DNA from: Sipunculus nudus
Taxonomy: Eukaryota > Annelida > Sipuncula > Golfingiida > Sipunculidae
Reading direction: 5' to 3'
DNA: 64,000 nt
Assembly: GCA_026874595.1 (NCBI GenBank)
Contig: CM049306.1
Span: forward strand, 73,653,642-73,717,641
Shown here: positions 10,085-25,000 of the stretch, in pieces
Layout of the letters: each line of letters opens with the position of its first letter
Numbering within the stretch: the stretch's first letter is position 1
Notes under the pieces: model-generated
The model's database searches: none
What the model saw: the letters and a program-made list of their open reading frames with translations, nothing else
What the model was told of the DNA's origin: nothing
Made by a program: the position numbers and the translations under genes

Positions 10085-13000
10085 AATAGTCGCAGAGGCG
10101 TCGTCAAACATGTCTCGAACTATTCTCAAGTCAGTTTCTGCGAGTGAGGAATTGCGAGAACTGCGAGACAACTTTAAGAGGGGTTTGCGACCTATGCAAC
10201 TACTTTGCGAATATTTGGAGATAAAAATGAGAATCTGACATTCTGGTCGCGAACTGTCGTGCGAATATTTCACAAATGTCGTGCGAATGTCTTGTGAACA
10301 TCGCACGACATTCGCACGACGGATATATTATTCCAGACGAATTTCGGGCCAAACACTCGTATGAAGTTCGCAAAAATGATGTAAATACGATGTGATTGCA
10401 AGTGAAAATTGTCGCTAACTCGCGTACTTCCTCGCAGCCCAGTGAGATACCACCTATAGGCGCCCCATATGCAGTCCCAACACTCGGTACTAGATCATGT
10501 GCGCCATTTTCCTTTACACCAACCTAAACCCTTTTACACAGACACCTGTTATTGCTACAGTTGATTCATGTCTTTCAGAACTAGTATGTTACAACCATAT
10601 TAACTACTTTTATCCAATTTCTTTTCTATGAGTAATATATAGTTTCTTGCTTTAATCCATTTTTTCCCTTTGGGCCCAGCGGTGCAACAGACTTAATATA
10701 ATATTTTTAAAAAATTGTTGCGTCGCTCTCGGCGGCTAGGGAAGAACCAAAATACAACCGCGGCTGGCCAGACCACCGAAAATGTGTAAAACATAAGGAA
10801 GACTCGTGGGCAAAAATGCATCACAAATGTAATCGTGTTCCATTAGGAATGCAATATAGGGTCTAATAAATACAGATATATATATATATATAATGTGTAA
10901 TCCTGGTGACAAATGTCCATGTGTCTGCGGTTGGTATAATTTCATATTGTTACAGGTGCTCTTTTTATTGTGTGACACGGGCGTAACTTATGTGTAGCGC
11001 TCTTGCCTGGCCGCTTGTTACATTCTATGTTTAATCCGTACCGGTTAAACTCTTGTTGTCCTGCTGGCTTGGTCGTGAGTCACGTGTACACCATGGTGTG
11101 TGGAGACACGCAGCTCTGTTTTTCTAGAGAATTCCTTAAATGCGTGTTGTGCAAGATCTTATAGACTGTTCTCGGCTTGGGGTGAAGAGTATATAAAGGG
11201 GCTGTGTTTAAGCAGGAGGCAGGGCAGAGAGCAGAGCAGATTTCAGCGGTCGCAGAAGCGTGTATCAGATTCTAGGACCTTATCCGACGAATGCGGCAAT
11301 TATACATTTTCAGAGACTTTCTCCTGGATTTTATGCATTTGGATTTCAGTTTACTTTCTGGGTTGTTGCAAGAACTTTCCACTGGACTGTCATTCTCCGA
11401 GAGTTTACATTTAAAGGACTTATCGTGGTGACGGTATTGGTATTCAGGTACTGTATCATTATTTTTCTGTGTGATTGTATTGACCTGTTGCTATACCGCT
11501 GTTTAACTGTATAATTGTGTTTATTTAGTGTATTGTATTGTTAGGGTTGTTTTAAGAATAAATTATAGTTATTTGTTAACAAATAACTCACTGACTTCTT
11601 TATTCATTCCCCTAGACATTTCACGCTGCCTAGTGTTACAGAATCTGATTTTTTTAATCTCCGTTACAGAATTTATGTTCATCACGCATACGTGATCTGT
11701 TTATATTAGGTTCCGTAACGTAAAATTGGGGGCTCTCGTCGGGATGCTTAAGAGTTTTCAAATTTATTAGGCCATGACCTGGACACATTGTTTTATCATA
11801 CATTATTTACAAGATTACAAATTGTTTACAGTACACTGTTTACAGGATTTATCTCAGTGTTTTTTTTGTTATTGTTTTGACATCTTAACTTTGCAGATTT
11901 CAAACATGAGACATTTGTTGACGATCCCGACCCTGATTAACTTGAAGTTCTCAAAAGAACAGTTGTTGCGTTATGGACAACACTTGGGGCCAGGTGTGAA
12001 AGAAACTTTGAGAAAGCCTGATATCATTGCTAAAATCATGTAAGATCTTATTAACAAAGGTTTAATTGAAGAGACTGAAGTTGAAACATAAAAAAATGAC
12101 AGCCTTGCTATGCAATTAGAATTGAAAAAGTTGGAAATGCAACATGAGCTAGCATTAAAACAGTTAGAATTAGAAAAAGAGAGGGTGAAAATGTTAGAAA
12201 GAGAAATACTAGAAAAAGAAATAGAAAGAGACAGACTAGAAAAAGAAAAAGAAATAGAATTAAAACGACTGGAGTTAGAAAGACTTAAAGTAGAACGTAG
12301 TCTAAGTGCTGCCCCAACTTACAGTTTTGATGTTACTCTACACATTAGACTTGTCCCACCATTTCAAGAAAAAAATGTTGATAAATATTTCTTACACTTT
12401 GAGAAGGTAGCTGAAAATTAAAATGGCCAAAGGAAAATTGGACTATGCTGTTACAAAGTGTATTGACTGGCAAGGCCAGAGAAATTTATACAGAGCTTTC
12501 AGTAGAAGCTGCTGCTCACTATGACCTGGTAAAACAGTTAATCCTAAAAGCTTATGAGTAAGTTCCAGAGGCGTACGGCCAGAAATTCAGAAATTGGGTA
12601 AAGCGTAAAAATCAGACCTACGTCGAATTTGCTAGGACAAAAGAGCAGTTGTTTGATCGCTGGTGTAGTTCTAAAAATGTAATGAAAGATTATGACAATT
12701 TGCGCGAGTTGATTTTGCTTGAAGAGTTTAAGCGCTGCATTAATGCAGATGTTAAAACTTTTCTCGATGAGAAAAGTCCTGAAACATTAGACATTGCTGC
12801 TCAATTAGCTGATGATTATTCATTGACACACAAAATGTCCTTTACTAGCAAATCAAACCAGTCATTCACAAATAAGAATGTAAAACAGTATGGTCAAAAG
12901 AAGTTTACAGCGCAGTCACCCAGTACTAGTAGTCCTGATAGTTCAACAAAGCCCATAGCTACACCTCAGTCTACGTCCGCTGTGTCTAAGTCCAACAAAG

Positions 13001-16000
13001 ACCAGTCATTTTCAAAGAAAATCTGTAATTACTGCAAGAAGGAAGGTCATCTAATATCTGACTGCTGGAAACTTGCGAATAGACCAAAAAGCAAACCTTC
13101 TGGTTTTGTTTAAAAATCTATGCATAGCATAGTACTAGAGCCAGGCTCTTTTCATGTAAATGAGGGGTACAGCTCCTTTGTTGACTCAAATAAAGAGTTT
13201 GATGCTACGGAGGCCAAAGTGCTGTCTGAATCCAAAGAAGAATCCGTAGCTTGCTGGGTGAAAACCTCAGTTGATTCCTACGAGGAATTAAATAAGGCTA
13301 GGTCCTTTCAAGACTCCTGCGAGGAGTATTCTCTGGATAAGGCTAAGTCGTTTTTTGACTCTTGCGAGAGTATTTCAAATGAGGCCAGGTCCTCTTATGA
13401 CAAACAAAAGTTTGTTTCAGTTGAGGAAAATTCCTCTGTTGACTCCCATGAGGAGTTTGATGATAGAAAGGATGTAGATTCCTTAGATGACTCTGAAACA
13501 GAGTTTATGGCTGACACTGTCAATGTCAGTTCTTTGTTTGATGAGGTTGAGGTAGTAGATTCCTCTCTTGACTCTGAAATGGAGTTATTTGAGCCATTCA
13601 TACATGATGGTTTTGTATCACTTTCAAGTGAATTTTCAGATTCCACCTCTATTAGAATTTTGAGGGACACTGGTTCAGGCCAAACTCTCATGTTAGCAAA
13701 CACTTTGCCATTTTCTAATAGATCCTTTACTGGTGCACATGCACTTGTTAATGGTGTGTTTTCAGACAGGCACACTTTCATTCCGCTTCACAGTATCCAT
13801 TTAAAGTCAGATTTGATTTCTGGGAATATTACTGTGGGCATAAGAACTACTTTACCCTTTAAGGGATTCAGTTGCTACTAGGCAATGATGATGCAGGTGA
13901 TAAAGTTCAGCCAGTACCAATAGTGACAGAAAAGCCGTCACTTGATCAGGACACTGATCCGGGAAGTCAGGAAATTCCTGGTTTGTATCCTTCATGTGCT
14001 GTAACTAAATCTATGGCCAAGAAAAACACACATGAGGATAATGGTCCAGATAATAACACTCTGGGAGTCACTAATGACTCGTCTAATGACTCGCCCGTAC
14101 AGGATGCAGCATTCTCAAGGTCAGAACTTATCGCGGAACAGCATAAGGACCCTGATATTTCATGTTTGTTTCCCAGGGCAGTTTCTAAAGATGAACTGTT
14201 ACAGAACCCAGTTTGTTTCTGTGTCAAAATTGGAGTGATTATGCGTAAATGGCGACCACCTGATGTATGCGCTGATGATGAGTGGGCCATCAAACATCAA
14301 TGCCCAAAAGCTTTCGCAATGAAACTCTAAGCATGGCACATGAGGCTCCTTTGTCTGGCCATTTAGGTATGAATAAAACTTATCAGAAAGTTAGTACACA
14401 CTTTTATTGGCCTAACCTCAGGAAAGATGTTGTACAATATTGTTAATCATGCCATACATGCCAGATGGTAGGCAAGCCCAATCAGAATCCTCCTAAGGCC
14501 GAACTTAGGCCTATTCCTGCTTTCGAGGAACTATTTAGTAGGATTATTGTTGATTGTGTTGGACCACTGCCCAAAACAAAATCTGGACATGAATACTGGC
14601 TGACAATTATGTGTACATCTACCAGAATCCCTGAGGCAATACCATTGCGCAAAATTAATGCCAAAAGTGTTGTCAAAGCTCTGACCATGTTTTTACAACT
14701 TTTGGATTACCAAAATCCGTCTAGTCTGACCTAGGGTCTAATTTTATGTCTGGCTTATTTCAACAATTTATGTTTGAGCTGGGTATAAAACAGTACAGCT
14801 CTTCGCCATACCATCCTGAAAGTCAGGGAGCCCTCGAGCGTTTTCACCAGACATTAAAAACATGATCAGGACTTATTGCTATGACACACAGAAAGACTTG
14901 GATGAGGGGATCCCCCTATTGCTGTTTGCTGTCAGCGAATCCTTTCAAGAGTCGTTGGGTGTCTGTCACTTTGAACTAATTTTCGGACATGGACCTCGAA
15001 CGGAACTTCCATTGAAACTGCTGTAAGAAAAACTCTGTGTGAAAATCCTGATTCTCTTAGTTTACTGCAGTATGTCTCAGACTTTCGCACTAAACCACAC
15101 AATGCTTGTGAGATTGCAAAGTCAAATCTAAAATCTGCACAAAGTAAAATGAAAGCAATGTATGACAAGCACACTGTAAGTAGGAATTTTGAGCCTGGTG
15201 AAAAGGTCCTTGCCTTACTTCCAATCCCTGGCAGACCTCTGCAAGCTAGGTATTTTGGTCCTTACATTGCTGACAAGAAAGTCAGTGATTTGAATTACAT
15301 ACTGTTGACACCAGATAGACGTAAGAAGAAACAAATGTGCCATGTTAACATGTTGAAACCATATTATGATAGAAATAGCTCATCAGATGTTGTACAAAAT
15401 GTTACTGCTGTAAATTGTGTAAACACTGACCCTGACCCAGTTAAAGTAGATACTGATTGTAAGTGTGATGTAGACATTCAGTGTGGTACAGTACCATTAA
15501 AAAACTCAAAAACCTGGATGCCAAACTGTCACACCTACCGCACAACAACAACAAGACCTCAAGAACCTGCTGCGGAATTATGAACATTTGTTTAGTGACA
15601 TTCCAACGCGAACTAACATGTTGTGCCATGACGTCGATGTTGGCGAGGCAAGCGCAGTCAAGCAACATCCATATAGACTGAATCCAGAAAAGCAAAGGTA
15701 TCTACAGGATGAGATTCAATATTTGCTGGACAATGATTTTATTGAACCTAGTAACAGTAACTGGAGTTCACCATGTATTCTTGTGCCAAAACCTGATGGA
15801 AGTTACCGTATGTGCACAGATTATTGAAAACTGAACTCTGTCACCAAGACTGACACGTTCCGGATTACGAGGATTTATTATTGTATTGCTAGTGTCCGTA
15901 GCTCCAGATATGTCTCCAAGTATGACTTTCTAAAAGGATTCTGGCAAGTTCCGCTGACAGAACGAGCGAAAGAAATGTCCGCATTTGTGACGCCGCAAGG

Positions 16001-19000
16001 ACTGTACCAGTATAAAGTTATGCCGTTTGGCATGAAGAACTCGCCAGCCACGTTCCAGCGCCTCATCCATATGGTTGTCAAGGACATTCAGCGCTGCGAC
16101 GCATATATTGATGACCTCATCGTGTACAGCGACACCTGTGAGAAACATCTGCAAATTCTTCGCGACCTCTTCGAAAGACTCAGTGAAGCACGTCTGACCG
16201 TCAACTTAGTGAAATCTGAGTTTTGTCATGCACAATTAACATTTTTGGGTCAAATTGTAGGGCAGGGTCAGGTAAAACCTGTTGATGCTAAGATAGTGCT
16301 ATTTCTGCATTTCCTAGACCAGAAAACAAAAAGCAAATAATGCGTTTTCTTGGTATGGTTGGATAATACAGGAAGTTTTGTCAAATGTTTCTGCTGTAGC
16401 TAAACCTTTGACTAATTTGTTAAAGAATAAACAAAAGTTTGTATGGAGTGTTCAATGTGAAAATGCATATCAGAATTTGAAAGCAATTCTGCAAAGTTCA
16501 CCAGTTTTAGCAGCTCTAGACTTTCAGTACCTTTTTAAGTTAGCTGTAGATGCTAGTGATACTGCTGCTGTTGCTGTGTTGTTACAAGAAGGCAATGATG
16601 GCATAGATCATCCAATTTGTTATTTCTCAAGAGAGTTTAATGCAAATCAGAAAAATTACTCCACTATTGAAAAAGAATGTTTGGCTTTGATTTTGGCGTT
16701 GCAACATTTTGAAGTTTATGTTCATCAGTCAGGCCTATCATTGTCTTCAGTGATCACAATCCTCTTACGTTCATAAACAAGTGGAAGTGTAAAAATCAAA
16801 GATTGTTGAGATGGAGTTTGTTCTTACAGGATTACAATCTTGATATCATACACATTAAAGGGAAAGACAATGTACTTGCTGATTGCTTATCGAGATGTTT
16901 ATGAAATTTTGTTAACAAGATGTTTATGTAATGTTGTAAATAAGATGATTTTTGAGATGTTGTAAAATTTTAGTGATTGTGATCGGAAAAAGAAAGTTTT
17001 CCGAGAAAACTTTCTTTTTTCTTAGAGGATGGGGAGTGTTACAGGTGCTCTTTTTATTGTGTGACACGGGCGTAACTCATGTGTAGCGCTCTTGCCTGGC
17101 CGCTTGTTACATTCTATGTTTAATCCGTACCGGTTGAACTCTTGTTGTCCTGCTGGCTTGGTCGTGAGTCACGTGTACACCATGGTGTGTGGAGACACGC
17201 AGCGCTGTTTTTCTAGAGAATTCCTTAAATGCGTGTTGTGCAAGATCGTATAGACTGTTCGAGAAGTGGAAAATTCTCGGCTTGGGGTGAAGAGTATATA
17301 AGGAACTGTGTTTAGGTAGGAGGCAGGGCAGAGAGTAGAGCAGATTTCAGTGGACGCAGAAGCGTGTGTCAGATTCTAGGACCTTATCCGACGAATGCGG
17401 CAATTATACATTTTCAAAGACTTTCTCCTGGATTTTATGCATTTGGACTTCAGTTTACTTTCTGGGTTGTTGCAAGAACTTTCCACTGGACTGTCATTCT
17501 CCGAGAGTTTACATTTAAAGGACTTATCGTGGTAACGGTATTGGTATCCAGGTACTGTACCATTATCTTTCTGTGTGATTGTATTGACCTGTTGCAATAC
17601 CGCTGCTTTACTGTATAATTGTATTGATTTAGTGTATTGTATTGTTTGGGTTGTTTTAAGAATAAATTATAGTGATTTGTTAACAAATAACTCACTGACT
17701 TCTTTATTCATTCCCCTAGACATTTCACGCTGCCTAGTGTTACAGAAACTGATTTTTTTAATCTCTGTTACAGAATTTGTGTTCATCACTCATACGTGAT
17801 CTGTTTATATTAGGTTCCGTAACAATATTTTTATACAAAGTTTATTGAAACTTAACATTTTATAATATATGTATACTAACCTAATATTTGCCATTGTTAT
17901 ATTCTCGTTTGCATGTTACTACATGTTTTAGTTGATATCTTAGTGTACAATTATCTTGGACTTCAATGTAGGTATTCGCGTACAACATTTAACTTCATAC
18001 TATATGTTCAGCATTTGACATTTTTATTCTATATGTGTTCCATATTCAACGTGCCGGGTCACTCATCCATAACGGGGGTCCGCTCGACAGACTTACCAGT
18101 CCGGGTGCTGTGCAGTGCTGATGGACTTAGCGTAGCCACTACCTCATGGCGAGTTTGTCGATTCGGGTCCACATGGGATGAGTGTAGTAAATGTTCCTAT
18201 TAAGTGAATACAACTGACATGTTCACTGGCCTAGGATCCTATTGAAAATGGGGATATTGTGTTGAGGCTATCCTGGTAAAATATCTTTGAAATAAAATAA
18301 CAGGCCTAATGCGAACCTGTGCAATGGGATTACATCAGGTATAATGACCATAACTTTTCTAAAACATGCGTAACATGTATATGAACAATGCAAGTACTAA
18401 ACACTTTGAACAAGAAACAATTAAACAAACATCACTGCTGAAATTCTGGCATGGATGCACACAACACAAAATTGATTGTAGCTTGCACCACCAGTCTTGT
18501 ATACAACGCAGAGATATATACATATGCTCAATATCAGACTGATATGTCAATCCCCTCCTGCGAAATAAGCAGGGATATACACTCTGCAAAAATTATTGTA
18601 GGTGGCGCCACAAGTTTTGTACACGATAAAGCTACCCGATATGGATAATTATGCCCAATTTCAGGCTGATGTATCAAATTCCTCTGTAGAAATAAGCCGG
18701 CGCTTGCATTGTGCAAAAGTCAATGTAAGTGGCAACTTCCCTTGAGTTTGATGCACTGGGCTGACCAGGCTTAGGTGCGTAAGGCAGTTGCCCCCGAGTG
18801 AACTGTGACAAATTGCTGCCTCAAGCTACTGCACTGAGTGAACTCTTGACCTGCACCTGGCTAGACTGAGTGAACTTTTGACCTGTACCTGGCTGCATTG
18901 AGTAAACCATTGACCTGTTTCATAATCTGACACAGTTGGCAGTCTTCCAAAGCTATAAATAGATCCAGACTGAACTTTGGTGCCAAATCTGATGCAGTGA

Positions 19001-22000
19001 TAAATAGAATACAGCTACTGCTACTGCACTGAATGAACTCTTGATCTATACCTGGCTGCACTTCTTCCAAACCTGGCACTGTGCCAAAACTATATATAGA
19101 GCTGACATCATCTTGGCTAATGGCCAACATCAAGGCACTGGCAATCTGCCAATGGTAAACCAATTGCTGCCAAAAGTGGTCCAAACTTGAAATAACTTAT
19201 AAATAAATATTCCCAATACAAAATGCTTTTCAGCTGACTTTTTATAATAAGGAAATAAGAAATATTTGTAAAATTATTACATATGCATACTGAATGCAAA
19301 ATTATAATACTGATACATCTCAATAATGGCAAATTCTTGAATTAAGTTGAGTACGGATACCAATAATTTATAATCCATGTACAGCTGTATTTATATAGCC
19401 AAGGAGAGGTGAATATCCATGACTGTAACATTGCCTGGTATGATGAATAATTTAAATCATCAATCTAATTTTTTTAAAAAGCTTTTGAAAAACATTCTTG
19501 TCAACATTAACCAAAAATAATCTGAAATCTAAAAATCTAGTGGCATGATGTAATAGATGCTGATAAACTGGTGCCAGGCTAGATGTAACAGCATCACACA
19601 GCTAACATATATGGTAAAATGACTCAATTCAATCTCCATAATTCAGCCAAAAATCATTCATATGGAACCATGAAAGACAATTATTATAAGAATTATTGTG
19701 GGGATTATTCTTGTAAAATATTAAATAAACTGGCTTCAGTGGCGTCAGTCGAAAAACGTTTTGCAGGTTTATAACTCATATAGGAAGATACAGCAAACTG
19801 GCTAAGTTCAGCTTCCCGTAACTAAGCCAAAAAGTACTGAACCAAATCCGTTTGAACAAACTTGAATTATCAGCATCTGAGAATAATTAATGTGTAAGAT
19901 TAAAGAATTTGGCCCAGTGGTTTTTGAGAAGAAGATCTTTGTAGCCACTGAGCTAAAATGGGCTGTTATGGCATATGACTAAATTCAGCTTCCCATTACT
20001 CAGCCAAAAAGTCACTGATAAGAGACCATTTGAACAAACTTCAGAAGGCACTACCCTAGGATCATTTCGGTGCGATATTAAACAATTTGGCCATATAGTT
20101 TCAGAGAAGAAGTTTTTTGTAGCCCTCAGTGTGATACAGGCACTGATGACCCCGTACAAAAAGGCCGATGCAGGTGGCGCCACCAATACCTCAATTTCAG
20201 ATATAACTCATGTGACCAACATTGGCATAAAATTTGGTGATGATAGCTCCAGCCGTTTCTGAGATTGAAATTTTAATATGCTTTTTGGACAGATGACTAA
20301 GTTCAACCATCTGTAACTTGGCAAAACTGGAACCATTCGAACAAATTTGAGAGAGATTGTTCCTGGGATCATTTCTGTGAAATATTGGACAATTTGACTG
20401 GAGAGTTTCGGAGATGAAGATTTTTAAAGCTTTTTTAGCTTTTTTCCATTAAAAAATCTAAGAAAATGCAGAAAAAATAAACAAAATCCGATAGAGTTTT
20501 TTTTATGACTGATAATTTGCAAAACATTTGGGGATGCTAGCTCCTGCCGTTTTTGAGATGGCTATGGTTAACGTACAGACGATGCACGACGGACGGATGC
20601 ATGGCGACGACGACAGATTCGCTAAAAAATACAATAAATAATAAATATATGCATGTATGTGTGTCCTTTTGCTCGATATACTAAGAGTTATGTGGCGCTT
20701 TATTAGAAATTAACCATTTAAGCAATATTGACAGGAAAACTAATGAAACAATGTACTGACGGGAACACAGAGTAAAAAATTATAAAAAAAAATTGATAAT
20801 TAACCTCCAGTTACGTATATGTTTAAGTATTTATTTATTATTAACGTATCAACTTTCCTGTATTATTCACATATGTGCAAAGGGAGGAATGAAAACGCTA
20901 GAAAGTATAAAATCAAAACATGTGTATGAAACCTATGTGGACTCTGTGAAATAAATTTCTACAGCACAACGTAAAATCGAAAACTTGTATGAAGATGTTC
21001 AGTGGAACCATATTTGTCAAAATATCTACAAAACTTCCATTGATACTTGCTCTAGGCAGTTTCAATTGAGACTTGTGCATAAATTTTTACCTCGTAATGA
21101 TTTGTTATATAAATGGGGTCTTTGTGAAACCCGTATGTGTACATACTGTTTTTCAGAACCGGAAACGATACATCATCTTTTTTGTAGATGTCCTGTGACA
21201 ATCACACTATATTTACAGTTAATGACCTGGTTAAACGAGGCAGGCATAGTGTTACCACCGGTTACAGACAAAGCACTCATTTTAGTTATTTTTGAGGAAA
21301 TAGATCATAAATGGTTAATAAATAAGATTTTCAGGCAATATGTGTATATATCAAGAGGAGACAATAAGTTGAGTTTAAAAGGTTATATTTCAAAGTTTAA
21401 GGGGTCGAAGAAATTGAATATAAAATTGCAAAAAAGAAAAACAGAGTCGGGAAACATGAGGAAAAATGGGAAGACTTGAGAAATAAACTGTGGATACAAA
21501 ACAAATAGAAAAAGGCAGGGAATAGAGAGAGGGAGAGAAGAATGTAATGAAGAAAGAGCGGTACAACAGAAATATATGCATTGTATGTTTATATCATTTA
21601 TGATGTATGTATACATGTATGAATTTATGTGAATAAAGGAGTGTAAAAAAAGTATTTATGTATAAATTCCCTGGTGCTAAGGTGATCTACAGTGGCCTAA
21701 CTTTCACAGAACAGGTTTCGCAGTTAACAACGATAAAAAAGCGTCTCAGCGTTTTTTTTTTTTTAAATGTAATAATCTAATCTAAATCGTTGATTGCCAG
21801 CGGTACTTTTGTTTGAACTCGCCTTTCTTTTGTTTTCAAATAGTTTGTCCTACTACAAAAACATTGACACAGGGTGTTCTCATTTTAACTTGCTTTCTGT
21901 TTATTTTCCTTCACAGAAATCCGATGGGCTACTAGACTACGTCAAAGTTGACTTTGGTATTGTTAAAAACACAGGCCAGCGAAACGAGATGTACGATAAT

Positions 22001-25000
22001 ACAATCAGTATTGAAATCTCGGTTTTGATCCTGGACCATCCGATTTTCACAGGAGGTGATAAACGGACTTGGGTTACGGGTGCTGTATTTTACGGAGCAA
22101 ACCAAATATGGGCCGGGTCTAATTACATTGACGTGGTCACCAATCCTGACCGCAAGGTGAGATAACTTTTTCGGTTTTAGCTATAGCAATCATTCTTTGT
22201 CCGTCCGTCTGTCTGTCTCTCCATTATAAGGGCACAAATCGTAACCACTGGACCTAGGCAACTCTCCTTGGAAACCGGAAATAAGGTCATGGTGAGCTAT
22301 ATTTTGCGAACTACTTGGCGAAAACACGATTTTATGCACTCCATGAGTCAGACGGGGCACACATTGTAACTGCCTGCCTTAATTGGAAGCTTCTTTCTGA
22401 AAACGTATGGAGGTGCATAAAAATATCCCTGGAAACCTGATTTAGGGTCAGTGCGACCTTTATCATAGGAGCCACAGGTTTGTAAGTACCCTCCCCCCGT
22501 AGAATAATTAAAAAATTGATACAGAAGCTCCAGTATCTGAATAACTAATGCATTGATCGCCATGATTATTTCCATAACTATTGGTCATGGAGTGTTTCAT
22601 CATTTTCTAAAGAATGGTGGCACCATCTCTACTTTTTCTAATAGGACACAAACCGTAACCGTTAGACCTAGAAACTTCTAACTGTATACATCCAGGGAGG
22701 TTCTAGTCAAATCTCCTAAAAAGTCAAAAATCCCAACCTATATTTTGCGAACTTCGGCAGAAAACATATTTGCGGGTACCCAGTGAGTCAGACGGGACAC
22801 AAATTGTATCCGATAGCCCCAGAATCTTTTAACACAATATCTAGGGAAGTCTCCTTTGATTCCTGAAATTATGTCACTGTGACCTATATTATGTGAGCTA
22901 CGAGCAGAAAACCTTATTTTGAGCCCCCCAAAAGTCACACGGGATACAAATCTTCATTCATGGATCTAGAAATGTCTTTCTTAATGTTAACCTTGGACAT
23001 CCAAATAAGACCACAGTGAATTCTATTCTGTGAGTTATGTAAAAGAACATGATTTTAGTACCCTATAAGTCACATGGACACAAGTCGAAGAAAATTTACT
23101 CAGAAACTTCTAACTAAGCTTTTGGGGAGTTTCTAGAAAAATCTTCTTGGAAACCTTAAATAATGTAACAGGTCATTGTTCCATATTTTTCTAACGACTA
23201 TGGGCAAGACACCCTAGGATTTTAAGCGCTCAGGAGGTCAATATTCTAATTGTACAAGGTTTCTTAACAAATATTTTTCACAAGATCATAACATCACATA
23301 ACATCAATCATTAATACATGCATCACCTTTATTTCAAATTAAGCTAAGCGTCATGGCTCTTAGTCATGGTTTGTACGATTCCAGTTCAGTCCATGTTATG
23401 AAGCTCTTTAAACGTTCTCCTTAACGTAAATTATTATTCTGCGCGTATAAATGGGTATCGTTCTTCAAGTTTTGATTTACCTTTTAGGGTAAACAAGGAT
23501 ATTTGAATAAAAAAGCCTCAAAATAAGTATCCTTTGAGATAAATCATACTTAATGATATTAAAGTTAATCATGACATTTGAAATATCGTTAAAACAAGAC
23601 ATAATATGTACCCATTTCACGTAAATGTTTACGAAACGTTTAAAGTTAAAAACAATAATGGATGTACAAAAATATTTTACTCTAGAGCTTCCACTATCTA
23701 ACAAATCATTAAGCAAATGATTGATTGTTTAACTTGTATATTTTCTATAATAAAAATTATATAGAAAAGTCCTTTTTTTCTCTCTACAGCAACCAGACAT
23801 GAACCTTATCCGGATTATGAATAGGAAAGACAACCCGTACGTATATAGAGGAGGTCAGAGCGCCTTCTACCTGGACATCCTTGTGCCACCAGATAATATT
23901 TTACCATTCATACGCCTAAATCTGAGTACTCCGGTAGTCGAGCAGGAACCAGAGCTTAAAATCTGTCGGTTCACCTTGCTTCATATTGGTAAAAATATCC
24001 CGTGCCTCGAAAACACAACCAAGATTTCGTCATCAGTTCCATCCGGAGTTGAAAACTTAGCTTCGGCGCAGTTTCCGGTTGTGACAAATGTAGGGAAGAC
24101 TGTTCTGTCAAAAAATCGAAATGACAGTATCATCCGTTTTGAGGTGGTGGTGTCTGTCAGGGATGATGCTGTTCAGCTTACGAACTCTACAGTCGAACTT
24201 GATGCTACCATGGACTACGGTAACATCACGTCATTGACAGAAACAATTACCTGGGAATATTTGGACGAAGAGAGTATATTGTCCTGGGTAAGTTACCAGT
24301 GATTTGTGCTCAAGCCAAAGCCAACGACTTGCACTCCAAAATTTCTCTGGTGTTTCTGTTGTTATATGAAGAATTTTAAAATTATAAAAGATAGAAACGT
24401 TTCATTATTTTATTAACTACAAAAATTTGAAATAATATATCTTTCCTTATCTCTCACGAACAAAAAAATTATTTAACATACTGTTCATTTTTAACTGTAG
24501 TTCTTAGCCTGTACATATGATATGGACATACCAAAATGATATAAAAAAGCTGTACATGCATATGAGCTTAAATAAGTAAGGCACCATGCGAATTTGCAAA
24601 AGTAAATTCAGATCTCATTTTTATTTATGATTGTTCTCCGTGTTTCTCGTTTTTATGTTGTCTAGTATTGTAAATATAGGTATTAACTAAAACAAATTAT
24701 TCATCCAACACTGTCAAAGACATTAAAAATGTAGTTAAAATTCATGCCTGTCTTCCTTTTTGTTCCTCTTTTTTATTTCTGTGTGTTTTTCATTGATCAC
24801 AAACTGAAATTTCATCGAATCAGTCAAAGCCGATAACTTTTAAATTGAACCGGATAAATCTTGTAATGGAATCAAATTATCTGGTTGTGTTTCTGTACAT
24901 CAGTGTCTTATAAATAAATTAGCTTTCCAATAGACCTAACTATCACAGTCCTCATGCTCCGTCTTAATAATGCTAATAAGCTATAAACCCCTACTTCACA

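Larger units (their letters stand above)
10948..17824 (+). mobile_element. Full-length, decayed Ty3/Gypsy LTR retrotransposon with integrase before reverse transcriptase (Gmr1-like order)
   Basis: Two LTRs of about 780 bp (10948-11720, 17037-17824) are flanked by ATAT on both sides (10944-10947, 17825-17828), a 4-bp target duplication. Domains in order are gag with CCHC knuckle, aspartic protease, integrase (HHCC, DDE, GPY/F), reverse transcriptase, RNase H, then polypurine tract. Standard Ty3/Gypsy elements place integrase last. The integrase-first order is known from the Gmr1 lineage first found in cod, so I assign it there by order and RT style. Many in-frame stops and frameshifts show it cannot make its own proteins. 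It lies in host intron 4 in the host gene's orientation. Confidence 0.88.

Noticed and set aside
13395-13781. 128-codon minus-strand frame in the LTR element
   Set aside because: Antisense shadow of the acidic linker, with no independent signal.
21383-21616. Minus-strand hydrophobic frames
   Set aside because: Antisense to the Lys/Glu-rich LINE tail. Phe/Leu richness is a consequence of A/G-rich sense sequence.
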